Notes: a model not told the origin generated them from the letters alone. A DNA stretch of 64,000 bases from Nymphaea colorata (GCF_008831285.2 NC_045143.1:3109503-3173502); one strand, 5' to 3'. Numbered from the stretch's first letter, positions 36,044 to 48,308 are shown. Made by a program: numbers and translations.

Positions 36044-39000
36044 TCATCTCTTGCGCTTACGCAACTTGCAGGACTTGATGAGGTGCTGGGCGGCCTCCTT
36101 CAAGCTGGCTTTTCTTCCAGCTTTGAAGTTCCAAAGTTCTTTAACAGGATACCTTCCACTTGCATTGTATTCATTAAGCTCCTTAAGGGCAGTCACCACG
36201 GCTTCATATATGCCTTCACCCCATTCGGCTTTCAGCTCTTTTAACTTTTCGTCGTCTTCATTTATAATTTCATGTCAACAACAATTTCATCATCAGAAAC
36301 TCATTGCTTCAGTCAAACGTTTAAAAAACAGGGGGGGGGGGGTGGTGGGGTGGTGGTGGGGGGGAGGTGTACATGTTCAAGAACAGCAGAAACTAAATAC
36401 AATGCAACTGAAACTTTCGAAAGCAAAATAAAGAACAATAAAACCCCATTTCAACAACTAGCACAGTTCCACTTGTTCACTTTCTTAGGGTACCAAAGAT
36501 GTGTGTGCATGTGTAAGACGGGGACAGAGACTGAGAGACTAAAATAACATTGCAAATACCCCATTTCAACAAATAGCACAGTTCCACTTGTTCACTTTCT
36601 TAGGGTACCGAAGATGTGTGTGCATGTGTAAGACGGGGACAGAAACAGAGAGACTAAAATAACATTGCAAATGCCCAATGAACAGTTGAGACCAAAACGA
36701 CAGTAAATGAGAAAAGAAAGGAAGAAGAGAGAGAGAGAGAAGGTAAGAAACAAAATAGAGCTAAGTAAATATAAAAGATTTGGACACTAATTATGAGCCA
36801 TTTAAACAATATGATTGATGGTTTACAAGGTGCTACATGCAAAACTACTAAAATGAATGACAATTTGGACTTTCATAGTTTCATTATACCTTATAAACGA
36901 TCAAGCAAATTATTGCAAACTGGGTCCAAAGATCTCTAAACATGAAAATCCACTTCCATGTCTACCACTCATTATTGTATGCATATTCAATAATGATAGA
37001 AATAGACATAGTAGTCAGAGCCTTTAGCAATCTAGAAGCCAGAAGAAGAATGCGATTAAAATTTTTCATTTTTAAGCTGTTCCTTTTCAATTTATGAAAC
37101 CAAACTGACAAAGTGAACATCATTTTGGGCATTAGTCCATAGCTTTTCCAAGTGACACTTATATGCACGTGCTATTCTTATAAAGCTACTTGCAGATATA
37201 GGTTTTGAGTCATTTATAAGGTAAGAACTTTTTCATCATTTATGAAGTCTAATCAGCATACTGGTGAACCACAGCGATGGAACTCTATAGTTTGACAAAA
37301 TAACAAAAAATGTCACGTAAATAAACCTTTTGTTTACCCACGGGAGAAATTTTAGTTATATTTATAAAATGAGTGGTCAAAATATTACTGAAAAAGGAGA
37401 AAAAAAACTTTCCGCATCTACTACTACCACTTTTATATAATCTTTCAAGAAAAGAATAAACCTTTTATAAATTTGAAGTCCTAACTTACAAACATAAAAA
37501 TTCAAAATAGGGCCAAAGAACAATATCTAAACTCCATACCTTACAACTGTCTCCCTCTTGGACCACTTTGAAGGGGAACCAACTTGGATCTCGCAATAAA
37601 ACATCCCATGAAGAGGCTATTTCCGCTGCTTTGATTTCATAATCCTCAGGATACTTTTTCTTGCATTCCTCTTTGAAGGCCTTCAAATCAAGCTCACCCA
37701 TTCGTTTAACTCTAATATGAGCACGATTGCTAAATAACTCGTCAAAACCCTACAATAGGAGCAACTTTGACTTAAGAGATGGTCCAACAAAAGTTTTCAG
37801 ACAATGTGTAGCTTACACAAAACCAACCAGAAAATGAAGTATAAATCTATAAATAAAAGCAGTACCAACTCAAACTTCAGTAGAGCATAGAATCATAAAG
37901 GATAATGAAGAGAAAAAGCGATGTATCAAAACATGTAAGCATAATAACAGTATGCGAAAGAAAAGGAGAGCGATCCATAGTCCATACAACTATCATTTCT
38001 TTTCGGGCCTCTTGTAATTCATCATTTGCAATCCGCTCTTTGGCTAAGAGGGTGGTACTCAGTTGATCCAAGTCATCCAGCTCAGTTTCTTTTTCCTCTA
38101 GCAGGGTCCTCATGGACTGCATTTGGTCTCTAACATCATCACCTTCCATATACTCCATCATTTGTTTTTTTCCTTTCAACCTCTTTATCTCTACCTCCAA
38201 ATTCTGCTTGTCCTCCAGCGTCTTTTGCATATCAAGAACCTTCCAGTGTGCCTCCTCTTTCTCTCTCTGTACATTTAATAAGCATTATTTAGACCATATT
38301 GAATTTTTGTATGATGAGCAATAAATTTTGTTAAACTAAACTACACATCGAAAATTTTCAACAGAGAGATGCTTTCATAAAAGAGTTGTACCAACTCAAA
38401 CTATAAATAAAAGTTGTACCAACTCAAACTTCAGTAGAGCATAGAATAGTATAGGATAATGAAGAGAAAGTGCGATGTATCAAAATATCTAAGTAGAACA
38501 ACAATATGCGAAAGAAAAGGAGAGCGATCCATACAGTTTCTTTTTCCTCTAGCAGGGTCCTCATGGACTCCATTTTGTATCTAATGTCAACACCTTCCAT
38601 ATTCTCCATCATTTGTATTTTTCCTTTCATCTTCTCTATCTCTACCTTCAAATTCTGCATGTCCTCCAGCTTCTTATGGTTCTTGTGTGCTCCCTCTTTC
38701 TCTCTCTGTACATTTCATAAACATTATTTAGCCCATACTCAATTTTTGTATGAGCAATAAATTTTGTTAAACTAAACTACACATCGAAAATTTTCAATAG
38801 AGAGAAGAAGCTTTCATAGACCTTATGATCCTCACATAGCTTCATTAAATTTTCATCAGTCTTCTTCTGCTCCATACTGGCTGCTTGAAGATTAGCATCT
38901 CTGGCAGCATACTAGAAATATAAAAAATTTAACATAGTAAGCTAACATGTACACATTTTAGAAGATAAATCATCCATTATGCACATATACAGTCGAAGGA

Positions 39001-42000
39001 AGGACAGGTCATAAAAACATGAATTCAGATACTCGTTAAAAAACAGCTAGGCATCACTAGACATTGGGAAATGCTGAAAGAAAAGCTTACAATAATTTGA
39101 TCAACCTATAAAACAGTTCATACAAGAGGCACTTGGGATTATAAAAGAGTTTATGCAAGTGAAGACAGCAAATTAAAAATACAGCATGTCAAAAATACTA
39201 CTTTTGTAAGTAATGAAATTCAAATCCATGACTTTTGCTAATTTCAATTTCCATGCTATACCCATAGATCAGAGTAGTAGATGTACTTGGATTCATATTC
39301 TAAAAATAAGCAAGAAGTATCAACCATGTATCATCAATGAAAGCCTTTCTTCAAAGTCATTTCCGACATAAACTACCAGTTTGTGAACTGACGGAGGCAA
39401 CATACATGGACACTGGAGTTTTTCCCTAACATGAACACCAAAATTATAATGGACTCTAGCACAAAATGTAATTACAAACCAAAATGCTGATGTGCACATA
39501 GGTCAAACTTGTAAGTGATGCATCGTCTTGGATTATGAATAGATTGATGGACAAAAGCTCTAGGCACATCTGATACTACTGGTTAGCGTTGAAAGTTCTT
39601 GATAAAGGCGCATCTAGTGGCATCCTACATACAAACTGAATTGATTACTCATATTTAAATCATGATTTATGTGCAATGCTATTCTCGTAAGTCACATGCA
39701 TGTAGCAAAAAAGTTCTGCCCAAAAGTTGGAAATGTGAAAGTTTGTGATACGATGACAATAATGAGCACTACCAAGCCTCAAGGACTCAACTTGGAAATT
39801 TTCAGATTTATGCAGAAACAATTATCAAACTCAAGCCATCGAGGATCAGCAATGTAGAAGCACTGTTCAAGATGATTATTAACCACGTATACATGCAGCA
39901 GCATTGTAGGTAGAGTGCTATATTTTACAATTTGTTATGGAATGTGACTTACTGTGAAAACCAATATGCTACACCCCTCAAACTAGTTTCAAGAGTGCAC
40001 TGTGGGTGTAAAACCTCATAAGATATGGTGCAACATGTTTTGAATCATGCAATACTGACCTGGTGGCGAAAAGGGAACCAAACCCCCTTTTTTGTTTTGA
40101 GATTTACATGCACCCCATACTTGGAGTCCATTTGTGCATTTGAGGATAAAGACAGTGTTTTTAAAAGTCAATTTTGTGCATGGGAGACTGGTTTTTGTTA
40201 AAAACCCAGGTTTTTCGCATTTTTCAGCATCCAAAGTATAAATGTTTGACTGTTCCTGTAGTCCTTTCAATCTGAGGAAACATTGGTTAGATGACCATCA
40301 AACCTTTTTCCTTTTGTAAATCTTTCACTAAGATTTAATAATGGCTGGATTTGCCAGAAGATCTTGCAAACCAACATACGAAGACCATCAGACAGTCATG
40401 TTTAAATTTTAGAAGGACTGCAACATGCTATTATTAGCAATCCGCAACCACAGGATGGAACTTCATACGTTCAAGTTACACTTCATTAGCAACATGACAA
40501 CAGCTTATGTTATGCCCCATCCATTTACATAAAAAAGCCACCTAATCGTTCTATATGATTCATATAGGAATTCATGCAGAGAAGAATATGGATTGCAATT
40601 GGCAACTCCACCAATCAATGTTATCTGTATCGTACGATACGTATCTTATAGGTCAAGAAAACCTATACGATACGTGTTTGAAACACGATAAACGTCCGTA
40701 TCGTACACGTATCGCCCGTATCGTGCGATACGGGGGCCGTATCGTATAGGTTTTCTTGACCCTATATATTTCATTACTACTCCCCCTCTCTCTTCTTGTA
40801 TTTAAAGACTCCAATAGACGTAGGAGGGAGAGATTTTGCCCATTTTCATCAAAAATAACCAAGGATTCATCAATTTGGGAGATATTATCGTTGAATCAGG
40901 AAAGATGATAACTATATGTTTTGAACTTATAAAATTGTGATGTAAACTAAGTCCTAAAACTCCAAGTCCTAAGACTCTAAGTCCTAAGATTCTATAAAAT
41001 TTTCAAGTTTAAAATCATGATGGATGCTTACATGTTATCCTTGAAGATTTGATTTCTTATTTTTGAATGTGTCGTTGATACACATGAATGTTCCTTATAT
41101 ATGATGATCTTTTTTATATTTGAATACATTTTTCTTAATATCTGATTTTTTGTTCATTTTTTCAGATTTTTAATGATTTTCTCTATTTTTTATGATTTTT
41201 AAATATTTTTTAAAATTAAAAAATTAATTTTACGATACGCTACGCTACGTTTGCGATACGTTACGATACGCTACTCGAGATTACTATTTTTTACCTTTTC
41301 AATAGATGTTTAAATTCCTGTCACAGAAATAGGAATTACACTTAAATTTGGCACCTATCTGATGGTTAAAACTTGAAAGGATCTTGTGCCATTAGATTGC
41401 CAGTCTGTGACGTCATACATATGGATACTACAAAATGTGCTCTTTTATTGCTTGTTGCTTGATAAACAAAAAGGAAAAAGAAACCCCACTGACATAACCA
41501 CAACAAGAAACTCTAGCAAATGATTTTACAAACTGCAAAATAATGAAAAGATGAACATGGGAAAAGAATAACAAATTTTCATCAATGGCTCCAGACAAAG
41601 TTCATTGGACAACTTTGACAACTTATACAGAACAAAAAATCTAAGCACCACGTTAAAACAGGCAAAACTTCAAAGGCCTTATGATGCCAATGGTATGAAC
41701 TATGAACCAAGTGCTCGATCGCAAGTGGAACCATGCTACATTGAACCAGACGAGCACAAGCATGCAAAAGATGCATACAAACCATAGAATACTGAAACCA
41801 TGAGTGAGGGAAAATATACAGTTGACAAAACGCAAACCTGTTTCTTTTCATCTTCAAATTTTTTCTTCTCGTAATCATTTTGTGCTTCCTGTTTTAGCAA
41901 CTCCTTTTGGCGTCTTGCTAGTACCTTCTTTTTCTTTTCTAATTCTAATCGACATGTCTCACGCTCCTCACGAACTTCCACCCACAAAGCATGCTGCCTT

Positions 42001-42058
42001 CTTTGTGAAGTCCTCATTTCTGACAAAGCATGCCGCCTTCTTTGTGAAGTCCTCATTT
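36044..42058 (-). CDS. IDN2/FDM-type XH-domain protein, C-terminal exons
   Basis: Exons read on the minus strand: 42058-41838, 38911-38822, 38705-38535, 38266-37988, 37749-37540, 36273-36044 (stop TGA). Five exons encode a long charged coiled coil (ELEKKKKVLARRQKELLKQ, NLQAASMEQKKTDENLMKL, LEVEIKRLKGKKQMMEYMEG). The last two encode the XH domain: VKRMGELDLKAFKEECKKKY, SWDVLLRDPSWFPFKVV, then EDDEKLKELKAEWGEGIYEA and NASGRYPVKELWNFKAGRKA. In IDN2/FDM proteins this half mediates dimerisation while an N-terminal zinc finger and XS domain bind dsRNA in RNA-directed DNA methylation. No XS exon is present in the remaining 22 kb, which is mostly retrotransposons, so the gene is either truncated or has a giant intron. 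Introns have GT-AG ends except the last (GT donor, no AG acceptor). One coiled-coil exon is duplicated. Confidence 0.8.
36331..36364 (+). repeat. G-run tract with quadruplex potential
   Basis: Runs of eleven, four and eight G separated by TGGTGGGGTGGTGG-like sequence, on the plus strand (C-rich in the XH transcript), inside the last intron of the XH gene. Confidence 0.85.
36444..36673. repeat. 115-bp tandem duplication in XH-gene intron
   Basis: Two near-identical units start CCCCATTTCAACAA at 36444 and 36559 and share GGGTACC(A/G)AAGATGTGTG and AAGACGGGGACAGA. Few differences imply a recent event. Confidence 0.9.
37862..38825 (-). repeat. Tandem duplication of a coiled-coil exon with flanking introns
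   Basis: Two units, about 37862-38380 and 38402-38825, share intron sequence (AACTCAAACTTCAGTAGAGC and ACTACACATCGAAAATTTTC) and one exon each. Exon 37988-38266 encodes 93 codons; exon 38535-38705 encodes 57 codons aligned to its first part (MEGDDVRDQMQSMRTLLEEK against MEGVDIRYKMESMRTLLEEK). The shorter copy lacks about 100 coding bases at its 3' end but uses the same GTATGG donor. Both exons begin and end in phase 0, so including either or both keeps the frame. Confidence 0.85.
40616..41290. repeat. GATACG-rich dispersed repeat, copy 3, with perfect 24-bp hairpin arms
   Basis: Clusters of GTATCGTACGATACG words occur at 40616-40765 and 41233-41275. 40651-40674 and 40738-40761 are perfect inverted repeats of 24 bases (starting GGTCAAGAAAACC). 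The element lies in the 2.9-kb intron of the XH gene. Confidence 0.6.
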
Positions 42059-42063
42059 CTGAC
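41986..42063 (-). repeat. 39-bp in-frame tandem duplication in coiled-coil exon
   Basis: Units 41986-42024 and 42025-42063 differ by one base. They repeat 13 residues (SEMRTSQRRRHAL / SEMRTSQRRQHAL) at the start of the first XH-gene exon in the window. The second unit crosses the proposed acceptor (CAG at 42059-42061). Confidence 0.9.
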
Positions 42064-42411
42064 AAGATGAGCAAAAAAGCACAGTAATTCTAGAAACAGT
42101 TCAGCGACAAGTATAAATAGGAAGACTAATGGAACTCTCAAAATTAAAGCTTCAGAATACTTGTATTAAACTACATACCAAGAACCAGCAGTCTTCGCTT
42201 AAAATGTGAGCAATTTTAACATACTTCCTATATGACAAATATTCACATGCAAAAAGATTGTTCAATATCAACAAGCATTATTTTGCTGTTTGTGTTACAA
42301 TACACTCAGTTTCCTCAACACATACAACAGATCACCTAACAAGAAAACCAAAACTGACAATAAAATTGATGATCATGACAATGATTTACAACAAACTTTA
42401 AAACCCAAATT

Positions 42412-42473
42412 AGGGAAAACAAGCCAAGGGTGGAACATTCCCCACAAAAGTATATATGAAGAGAACATCTGCT
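42412..42473 (+). repeat. 62-bp dispersed sequence, copy 1
   Basis: TAGGGAAAACAAGCC...GAACATCTG, present again at 62282-62342 with a single obvious substitution. Origin unknown; possibly a retrotransposon fragment. Confidence 0.8.
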
Positions 42474-42559
42474 TGTAAATCGGCCAAAATAAACAAATGC
42501 TTCAAGAAATTCACCCTTGAAGTTTCCACCAACTTAACAAAGTAATACTCAAAAGACCT

Positions 42560-43356
42560 CAAATAAGAGGAGAATAAAACATATATTGATCTCAACAAAT
42601 AATACAAAAGGTAGCTAAAAAGCCATAACATAACAATAGGAGAGTTGCCCTATTTATAGAGGAGAGGGCCAAAAGGAAGGAGGAGGCAGTCCCAAAGGCT
42701 AGAAATCTAGCCGTTGGGACTAGTCTCCCTCTAGATAAAAGAGCAAAAGGAGAGGAATAAAAGGGAAAAAAAAAATATAGCAAGAGAAAAAATACATAAA
42801 GAAAATAAAAATTACATAAATGTCCTAACTCCTAAGTACCCAAAATATATGATATATATATATATATATATATTAGATGACTAATATATGTAATATACAT
42901 ACATATAGATGTATATATAGATTGGGATTAATCTCTGTCACACAGGTACTCCTCCTAAGGAGGAGTACCCGCACGGTACGGGTACGGCCCTGGGTACGGC
43001 AGGGTACTGCGTTGACCGTACCGGGTGCGGTCAACGCACCCAAGGTCATTTTTTACCTTTTTCAGACTCTGTCAATTTTGACTGAGTCCAAATTTGTCCA
43101 ATTTTAATGTTAACGATTTTTACATTTTAACTTTTTAAACCATTTTAACGTTAAAATTTTCGAAACCCTCATTTTAATGTCCCACTTCCCTCTTTTTTCT
43201 TCATTTTAACTTCTATATATGTATGTGCATGTGTCTGTATGGCCGTACCCCCGCACCCAAGTTTTTTAAAAATGGTCCCTACCCGTACCCACACCGGCAC
43301 CCGTACCCGCACCCGTACCCGTACCTATGTGACATAGGGATTAATACATTCTAACA
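42560..43356 (-). repeat. 3' LTR of the outer copia element (contains a MITE)
   Basis: Starts on the minus strand with TGTTAGAATG right after a purine tract (complement of 43357-43368, GAGAGGGGGGGG). It contains a TATA box (TATAAATA, complement of 42651-42658) followed by a pyrimidine-poor leader. It is interrupted by a MITE at 42933-43336. The left border could not be fixed because the partner LTR is absent. Confidence 0.55.
42933..43336. mobile_element. Mutator-like MITE, 404 bp, inserted in the copia LTR
   Basis: Flanked by GGGATTAAT on both sides (42924-42932 and 43337-43345), a perfect 9-bp duplication as made by Mutator-like elements. The ends are inverted: CTCTGTCACACAGGTAC on the left against TATGTCACATAGGTAC (reverse-complemented right end), about 14 of 16 matching. 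The interior has GGTACGGGTAC arrays at both sides and a small palindrome at 42956-42978. No coding capacity. Confidence 0.75.
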
Positions 43357-43481
43357 CCCCCCCCTCTCAAACTTACGGTGTCATAATCGAAAGTTTGCCT
43401 AGGAGAAATTGAAACATGGCAGCAACAAGAGCCTTAGTGAAGAAATCGCCGAGTTGATATTCAGATGGAACATATGAGAGT

Positions 43482-44051
43482 TCAATGTTTTTTTGAAAAC
43501 TCTTCATGAACATAATGACAATCCATCTCTATATGCTTTGTCCTTTCATGAAATGTGTGGTTGCTAGCAATGTAAATGGCACTCTTGTTGTCACAACAAA
43601 GTTTGAGAATGCCCATATCTTTCAACAAACTTTTGAGCCACACAATCTCCATTGTCATAGATGTCATGGCTCGATATTCAACTTCTGATAGAGACACATT
43701 GTTCTGTTTCTTGCATCGCCAAAAAATTAATGAATTACCTAAAAACACACAAAAACCAGTGGTGGAGTGTCTATTATTGAGATCTCTACCCCAATCAACA
43801 TCAGTATAAGCAACTAGTTCTGATATAGAAGAGGAGGATAAGAAAAGTCCTTTGTTAATTGTGTTTTTCACATAACGCACAATTTGCATAGCCGCCCCCA
43901 TGTGCACTGAGGTGGGTCTTTGTTGAAATTGACTTATAACATGAATGGCAAGAGCAATATCTGGTCTGGTGATGGAGAAATAAGAGAGGGCACCAACAAT
44001 TTGTTGAAAAGGAGTGAGATTCTCTAATAACTCTCCATCGTTGATTTTCAT
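43482..44051 (-). pseudogene. Outer copia RNase H
   Basis: Shows copia RNase H features: FQQIVGALSYFSITRPDIA, YTDVDWGRDLNNRHSTTGFC, FWRCKKQNNVSLSEVEYRAM, CDNKSAIYIASN and ERTKHIEMDCHYVHE. It is open over 189 codons but ends early (FSKKH), and a stop separates it from the RT. Confidence 0.85.
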
Positions 44052-44850
44052 TTTTACTCATAATGCTTCCGGAGTATCCACAATTTTGTTGTATGAGATA
44101 TCTGTTTTGTCAATTGATTCACTAGTACACTTCATTTGTGAAAGCAGATATCCTTGTTTGTTATAGGCAACTTCAATTCCAAGAAAATATGTTAGTCTTC
44201 CCAAATGAGTCATTTGATTACCTCCATGATTCATTTATCATCACTATCAGTACTTATCATATCATCAACATACAACAATAACATAATTATACCTATAGAA
44301 GTATTTTTCACAAACATGGTTGTATTAGAATAGCAGGATTGAAAACATTGATTAAACATGACACTACTAAATTTGTCAAACCAAGCCGTGGGAGCTTGTT
44401 TTAAACCATAAAGAGCTTTCTTAATTCGTAAAACTTTATTTTGAGGTAAGTCCAGGAGGAGCGTTCATGAAAACTTCTTCATTTAGCTTGCCATTTACAA
44501 AAGCATTGTTAACATCCATTTGAAAAACAGACCATTGTTTAACTGAAGCAACGACAATAAGAGCTCTAACAGAGGTCATACGGGTAACAAGAGCAAAAGT
44601 TTATTCATAATCAATCTCATATTCTTGGGCATACCCTTTAGCAACAAGTCCAGCCTTATACCTTTCTAAGGTCCCATCACTCTTGGTTTTGACTTTATAG
44701 ATCCATCTACATCCTATTGTCTTTTTCCTAGAGGTAGAGAAACAATATCCCAAGTCTCATTGCTTTCAAGGTCTTTAAGCTCATGATTCATGGCATCAAT
44801 CCAATTTGGGTCATCCTTAGCCTCAAAATAAGAAGATGGCTCATAAAAGG
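44052..44850 (-). pseudogene. Outer copia reverse transcriptase, broken
   Basis: Translated pieces include LNEEVFMNAPPGL and the catalytic LLLYVDDMI (near 44265), but in different frames with stops between. The insertion of the inner element at 44851 interrupts the RT/integrase side. Confidence 0.75.
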
Positions 44851-44883
44851 CGTTGCGTGCAGCCAAGGGAGAGAAGAGAAGAG

Positions 44884-44926
<43 letters not shown>

Positions 44927-45089
44927 ACGTTTTCGTATTCTCTAATCTGCCCTAATCACACGTTAAATGAGAATAGGGTAAAATAACAAATTAAAAAAGA
45001 AGTCCACAACTAGAACACTAATTTGTAAAGAGCTGTTCATAAACTTTTAAATATTAAAAAACACCACCTAACACAAATATTATTCAACA
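44851..45089 (-). repeat. 3' LTR of inner copia element
   Basis: 239 bp, ending ATTATTCAACA on the plus strand; includes a (GA)n tract (44887-44921) longer than in the partner LTR. The first base is C where the partner has T. Confidence 0.92.
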
Positions 45090-45098
45090 CTCCCCCTC
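45090..45098 (-). other. Polypurine tract of inner copia element
   Basis: GAGGGGGAG on the minus strand, directly before the 3' LTR. Confidence 0.85.
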
Positions 45099-46675
45099 AA
45101 GCTGGAGCATAGATGTTAATCATGCTCAGCTTGTCACAACATCTAGAAAACTCTGCAATAGGCAAGACTTTAGTGAAGATATCAGCGGCTTGATCTTCAG
45201 AGGCTACATGTATAGTGGAGATGATTCCCTCTTGAACCATATCACGAATATAATGGCAATCTACTTCGATGTGCTTTGTCCTTTCATGAAATACTGGATT
45301 ATTGGTAATGTAGGTGGCGGCCTTGTTATCACAAAACATCTTCATAGGTGTAGAAGTAAAAATACCAAGACTTTCAAGTAAGGATCTAGACCATGTCATT
45401 TCAGCAGCCGTTTGAGCCATAGCACGATATTCAGACTCTGCACTAGACCTAGAAACAACATTTTGTTTCTTACTTCTCCAAGAGATGAGATTTTCTCCCA
45501 CAAACACACAAAACCCTGTGGTGGACTTCCTATCATCAACTGAGCCTGCATAATCTGCATCGCTATAACCTTTAACATCAAGAGATGTACCCTTTCTAAA
45601 GAAAAGGCCTTTGACAGGGAAGGACTTCAAATACTTGACAATCAACATAGCTGCATCCCAATGTGATTTTCTTGATTTTTCCATGAATTGACTTAATTTT
45701 CCCACAGCGAAACTAATATCTGGCCGAGTTACTGTCACATAGAGAAGCTTACCAATCAACGACTTGTAGGCATGAGAAGCTATCTCTTCCGAGTCATCAT
45801 CATATAGATATACCTGTGGGTTCATAAGAAGAGTTGCAGGTTTAGCTCCCAGCATCCCTGTGTCTTGTAACAGATCAAGAACATACTTCCTTTGTGATAA
45901 CACAACTCCTTCCTTACTACAAGCAACTTCAATGCCAAGGAAGTCTCGTAGCTAGCCAAGATCTTTGGTAACAAAGTGTTGTTGTAGAAATTTATTTGTA
46001 TGAGCTACCTTCTGCTCACATTCACTTGTCATGCTCACATTCACTTGTAAAAACAATATCATCAACATGTACCACTAACACAATTGTACCTCTAGATCCT
46101 TTCTTGTTGAATAACGAATGGTCTAGTTGAGATATCTTAAAGTCACATTTTAACACGACTTCTGAGAATTTGTGAAACCAAGCGCGAAGACTTTGTTTTA
46201 AGCCACATATAGCTTTCTTAAGCCTGCACACCTTACCACACTCCCTCTGACGTTCAAAGCTAGGAGGCTGCTGCATATACATGGTCTCATCAAGATCCCC
46301 ATATAAGAAGGCATTTTTGACATCTAGCTAATACAAGGGCCAATCATAATGTATTGCAACGGATACAATAAGGCGTATGGTGCCCATCCTAACCACAAGA
46401 GAAAAAATCTCAAAGAAATCCACCCCATATGTTTGGGTATAACATTTTGCTACAAGACGCGTTTTGTAGCGCTCCACTGAGCCATCAGACAGTCACTTGA
46501 CGGTAAATACCCATTTGGAGCCTACAACATCACAACCAGATGGAGGATCAACCAATTCCCACTTTCCCCTTTGCATTAGAGTCTCCATCTCATCCTGCAT
46601 AGTCTGTCGCCACCTAAGATCAAGTAGTGCCTGTTGGTGACTGGAGGGAATAAAAGTTACTGACAAGGCTGACAC
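45097..46675 (-). pseudogene. Inner copia reverse transcriptase and RNase H, broken
   Basis: RT starts with MQDEMETLMQRGKWELVDPP. The middle has stops near 46320-46330 before a segment reading DVKNAFLYGDLDETMYMQQP. The catalytic box is VVHVDDIVF, His replacing the usual Tyr. RNase H (45097-45903) is intact in frame (TRPDISFAVGKLSQFM, DADYAGSVDDRKSTTGFC, SAESEYRAM, HEASDQAADIFTK-like end). Confidence 0.85.
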
Positions 46676-46908
46676 AAACTGTTGTAGGCTCCCACCAATA
46701 CCAGTAGTAGAAACAAATTGAGATATTGGATGAAGAGTACATTGTCTTTTGCCTTTGCGTACATTTCAGAATCATCCTGGGCAGGAGGAGATGTGACATC
46801 AGAGTACTTACATCCTGAGAAGCGACTGGTGGACAGTCTTGAGCAGAAGCGTGTCGGCGGGTGTATATCAGTGGGGGATCATGGAATCTACTGACACTAG
46901 GGAATGAA

Positions 46909-48308
46909 TCATAAGGAACAGACTGCAGGGGAACCAGTGGGATAGGTAAAGGAATAGACGACGACGTGTCTGATAGTGATGGAGTAGAGTGAAAATAAGT
47001 GTGACTCAAAAAACGTAACATCCGCACTAATGTATTGCTTATGAGTGTGGGAGTCAAAACAAATATAGCCCTTTTGGTGTTTTGGATAACAAATGAAAAT
47101 ACATTTAATTGATTGTGTACCAAGTTTGTCTTTATTAGGACCAAGGATGTGAACAAAGCAAGTACACCCAAAGACTTTGGGTAGAAGGGAAAACATGGGT
47201 CTATCTGAATAGAGAACTTGAATGGAAATTTGATTGCCAATAGATGAGGATGGAAGACGGTTAATTAGGTAACATGCAGTGAGTATGGCATCACCCCAAA
47301 ATTGCACCAGAACACAACTATGTATCATGAGAGTACGAGCCATGTCAAGTAGTTGATGATGTTTACGTTTGGCAATACCATTTTGTTGAGAAGTATGAGG
47401 GCAAGTGAATTGAGGGCATATTCCATATTTGGTGTAAAAATGTAGCAAGGTATTAGATATGAACTCACAAGCATTATCAGTGTGAATGTTTTTGACAATG
47501 GAATCAAACTGAGTCTTTATTTCAATAATGAAATTTTGAAGAATACAAATAATTTCAGACCTCTCTTTTAACAAGAACACCCAACTAAGACGAGAAAAAT
47601 CATTAACAATAACAAGGTAATACCTAAATTTGGCCAGACTTACAACCCGGCTAGGCCCCCAAACATCAACATGAATAAGATAAAAAACTGCATGACTCGA
47701 CAGACTACTGCTGGAAGGAAAACTACTTCTAGTGTCTTTGCCCAATTGACAGGCCTCACACTGGAATGACTCAGACACAGAAATATTAGGGAGAACACCA
47801 CGAAGCTTGGATAATGAAGGATGGCCTAGTCGGAGGTGCCATTGATATGGGGTTGCTTAGATAGAGCCATAGATGCCACGCCCTCCACTGCTTCCGACAG
47901 TAGGTAAACTCCCTTGTGCTCATGGCCGCCACCAATCGTCTTTCCATTTTGCAAGTCCTGAAAAACACATGAACCAGGATCAAATATGGCTCTATAGCGC
48001 AAATCTTTCGTCAACTGAGTAACAGATAGAAGGTTAGTATGAAACTCTGTTGCATATAAAACATGAGAAAGAAGGATAGAACCAGGAAGCTTAACATCCC
48101 CAATTCCCATAATAGGAGAAAGCTTTCCGTTGGCAAGCCTAACATGTTGAGGCTGTGGAAAACGATGCAATGAAGTAAATACGTGAGACTGACTGCAAAA
48201 GTGTTTCGAAGCCCCAAAATCAATAATCCACATAGTACCTGGTTCATGGGAAGTACTAGCAACAGATAAAGAGGAATCCACCATGACCGAGGAGGCAGCT
48301 GTAGACAT
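46909..48308 (-). pseudogene. Inner copia protease and integrase, frameshifted
   Basis: The protease region shows MWIIDFGASKHFCS (the usual D-S/T-G is D-F-G here). The integrase has FQCEACQLGKDTRSSFPSS, VNDFSRLSWVFLLKERSE, HTDNACEFISNTLL and TSQQNGIAKRKHHQLLDMAR. At least one frameshift lies between 47826 and 47778. Confidence 0.85.

Noticed and set aside
40616-41290. GATACG arrays as a CRISPR array
   Set aside because: Words are irregularly spaced and overlapping, and this is plant nuclear DNA.
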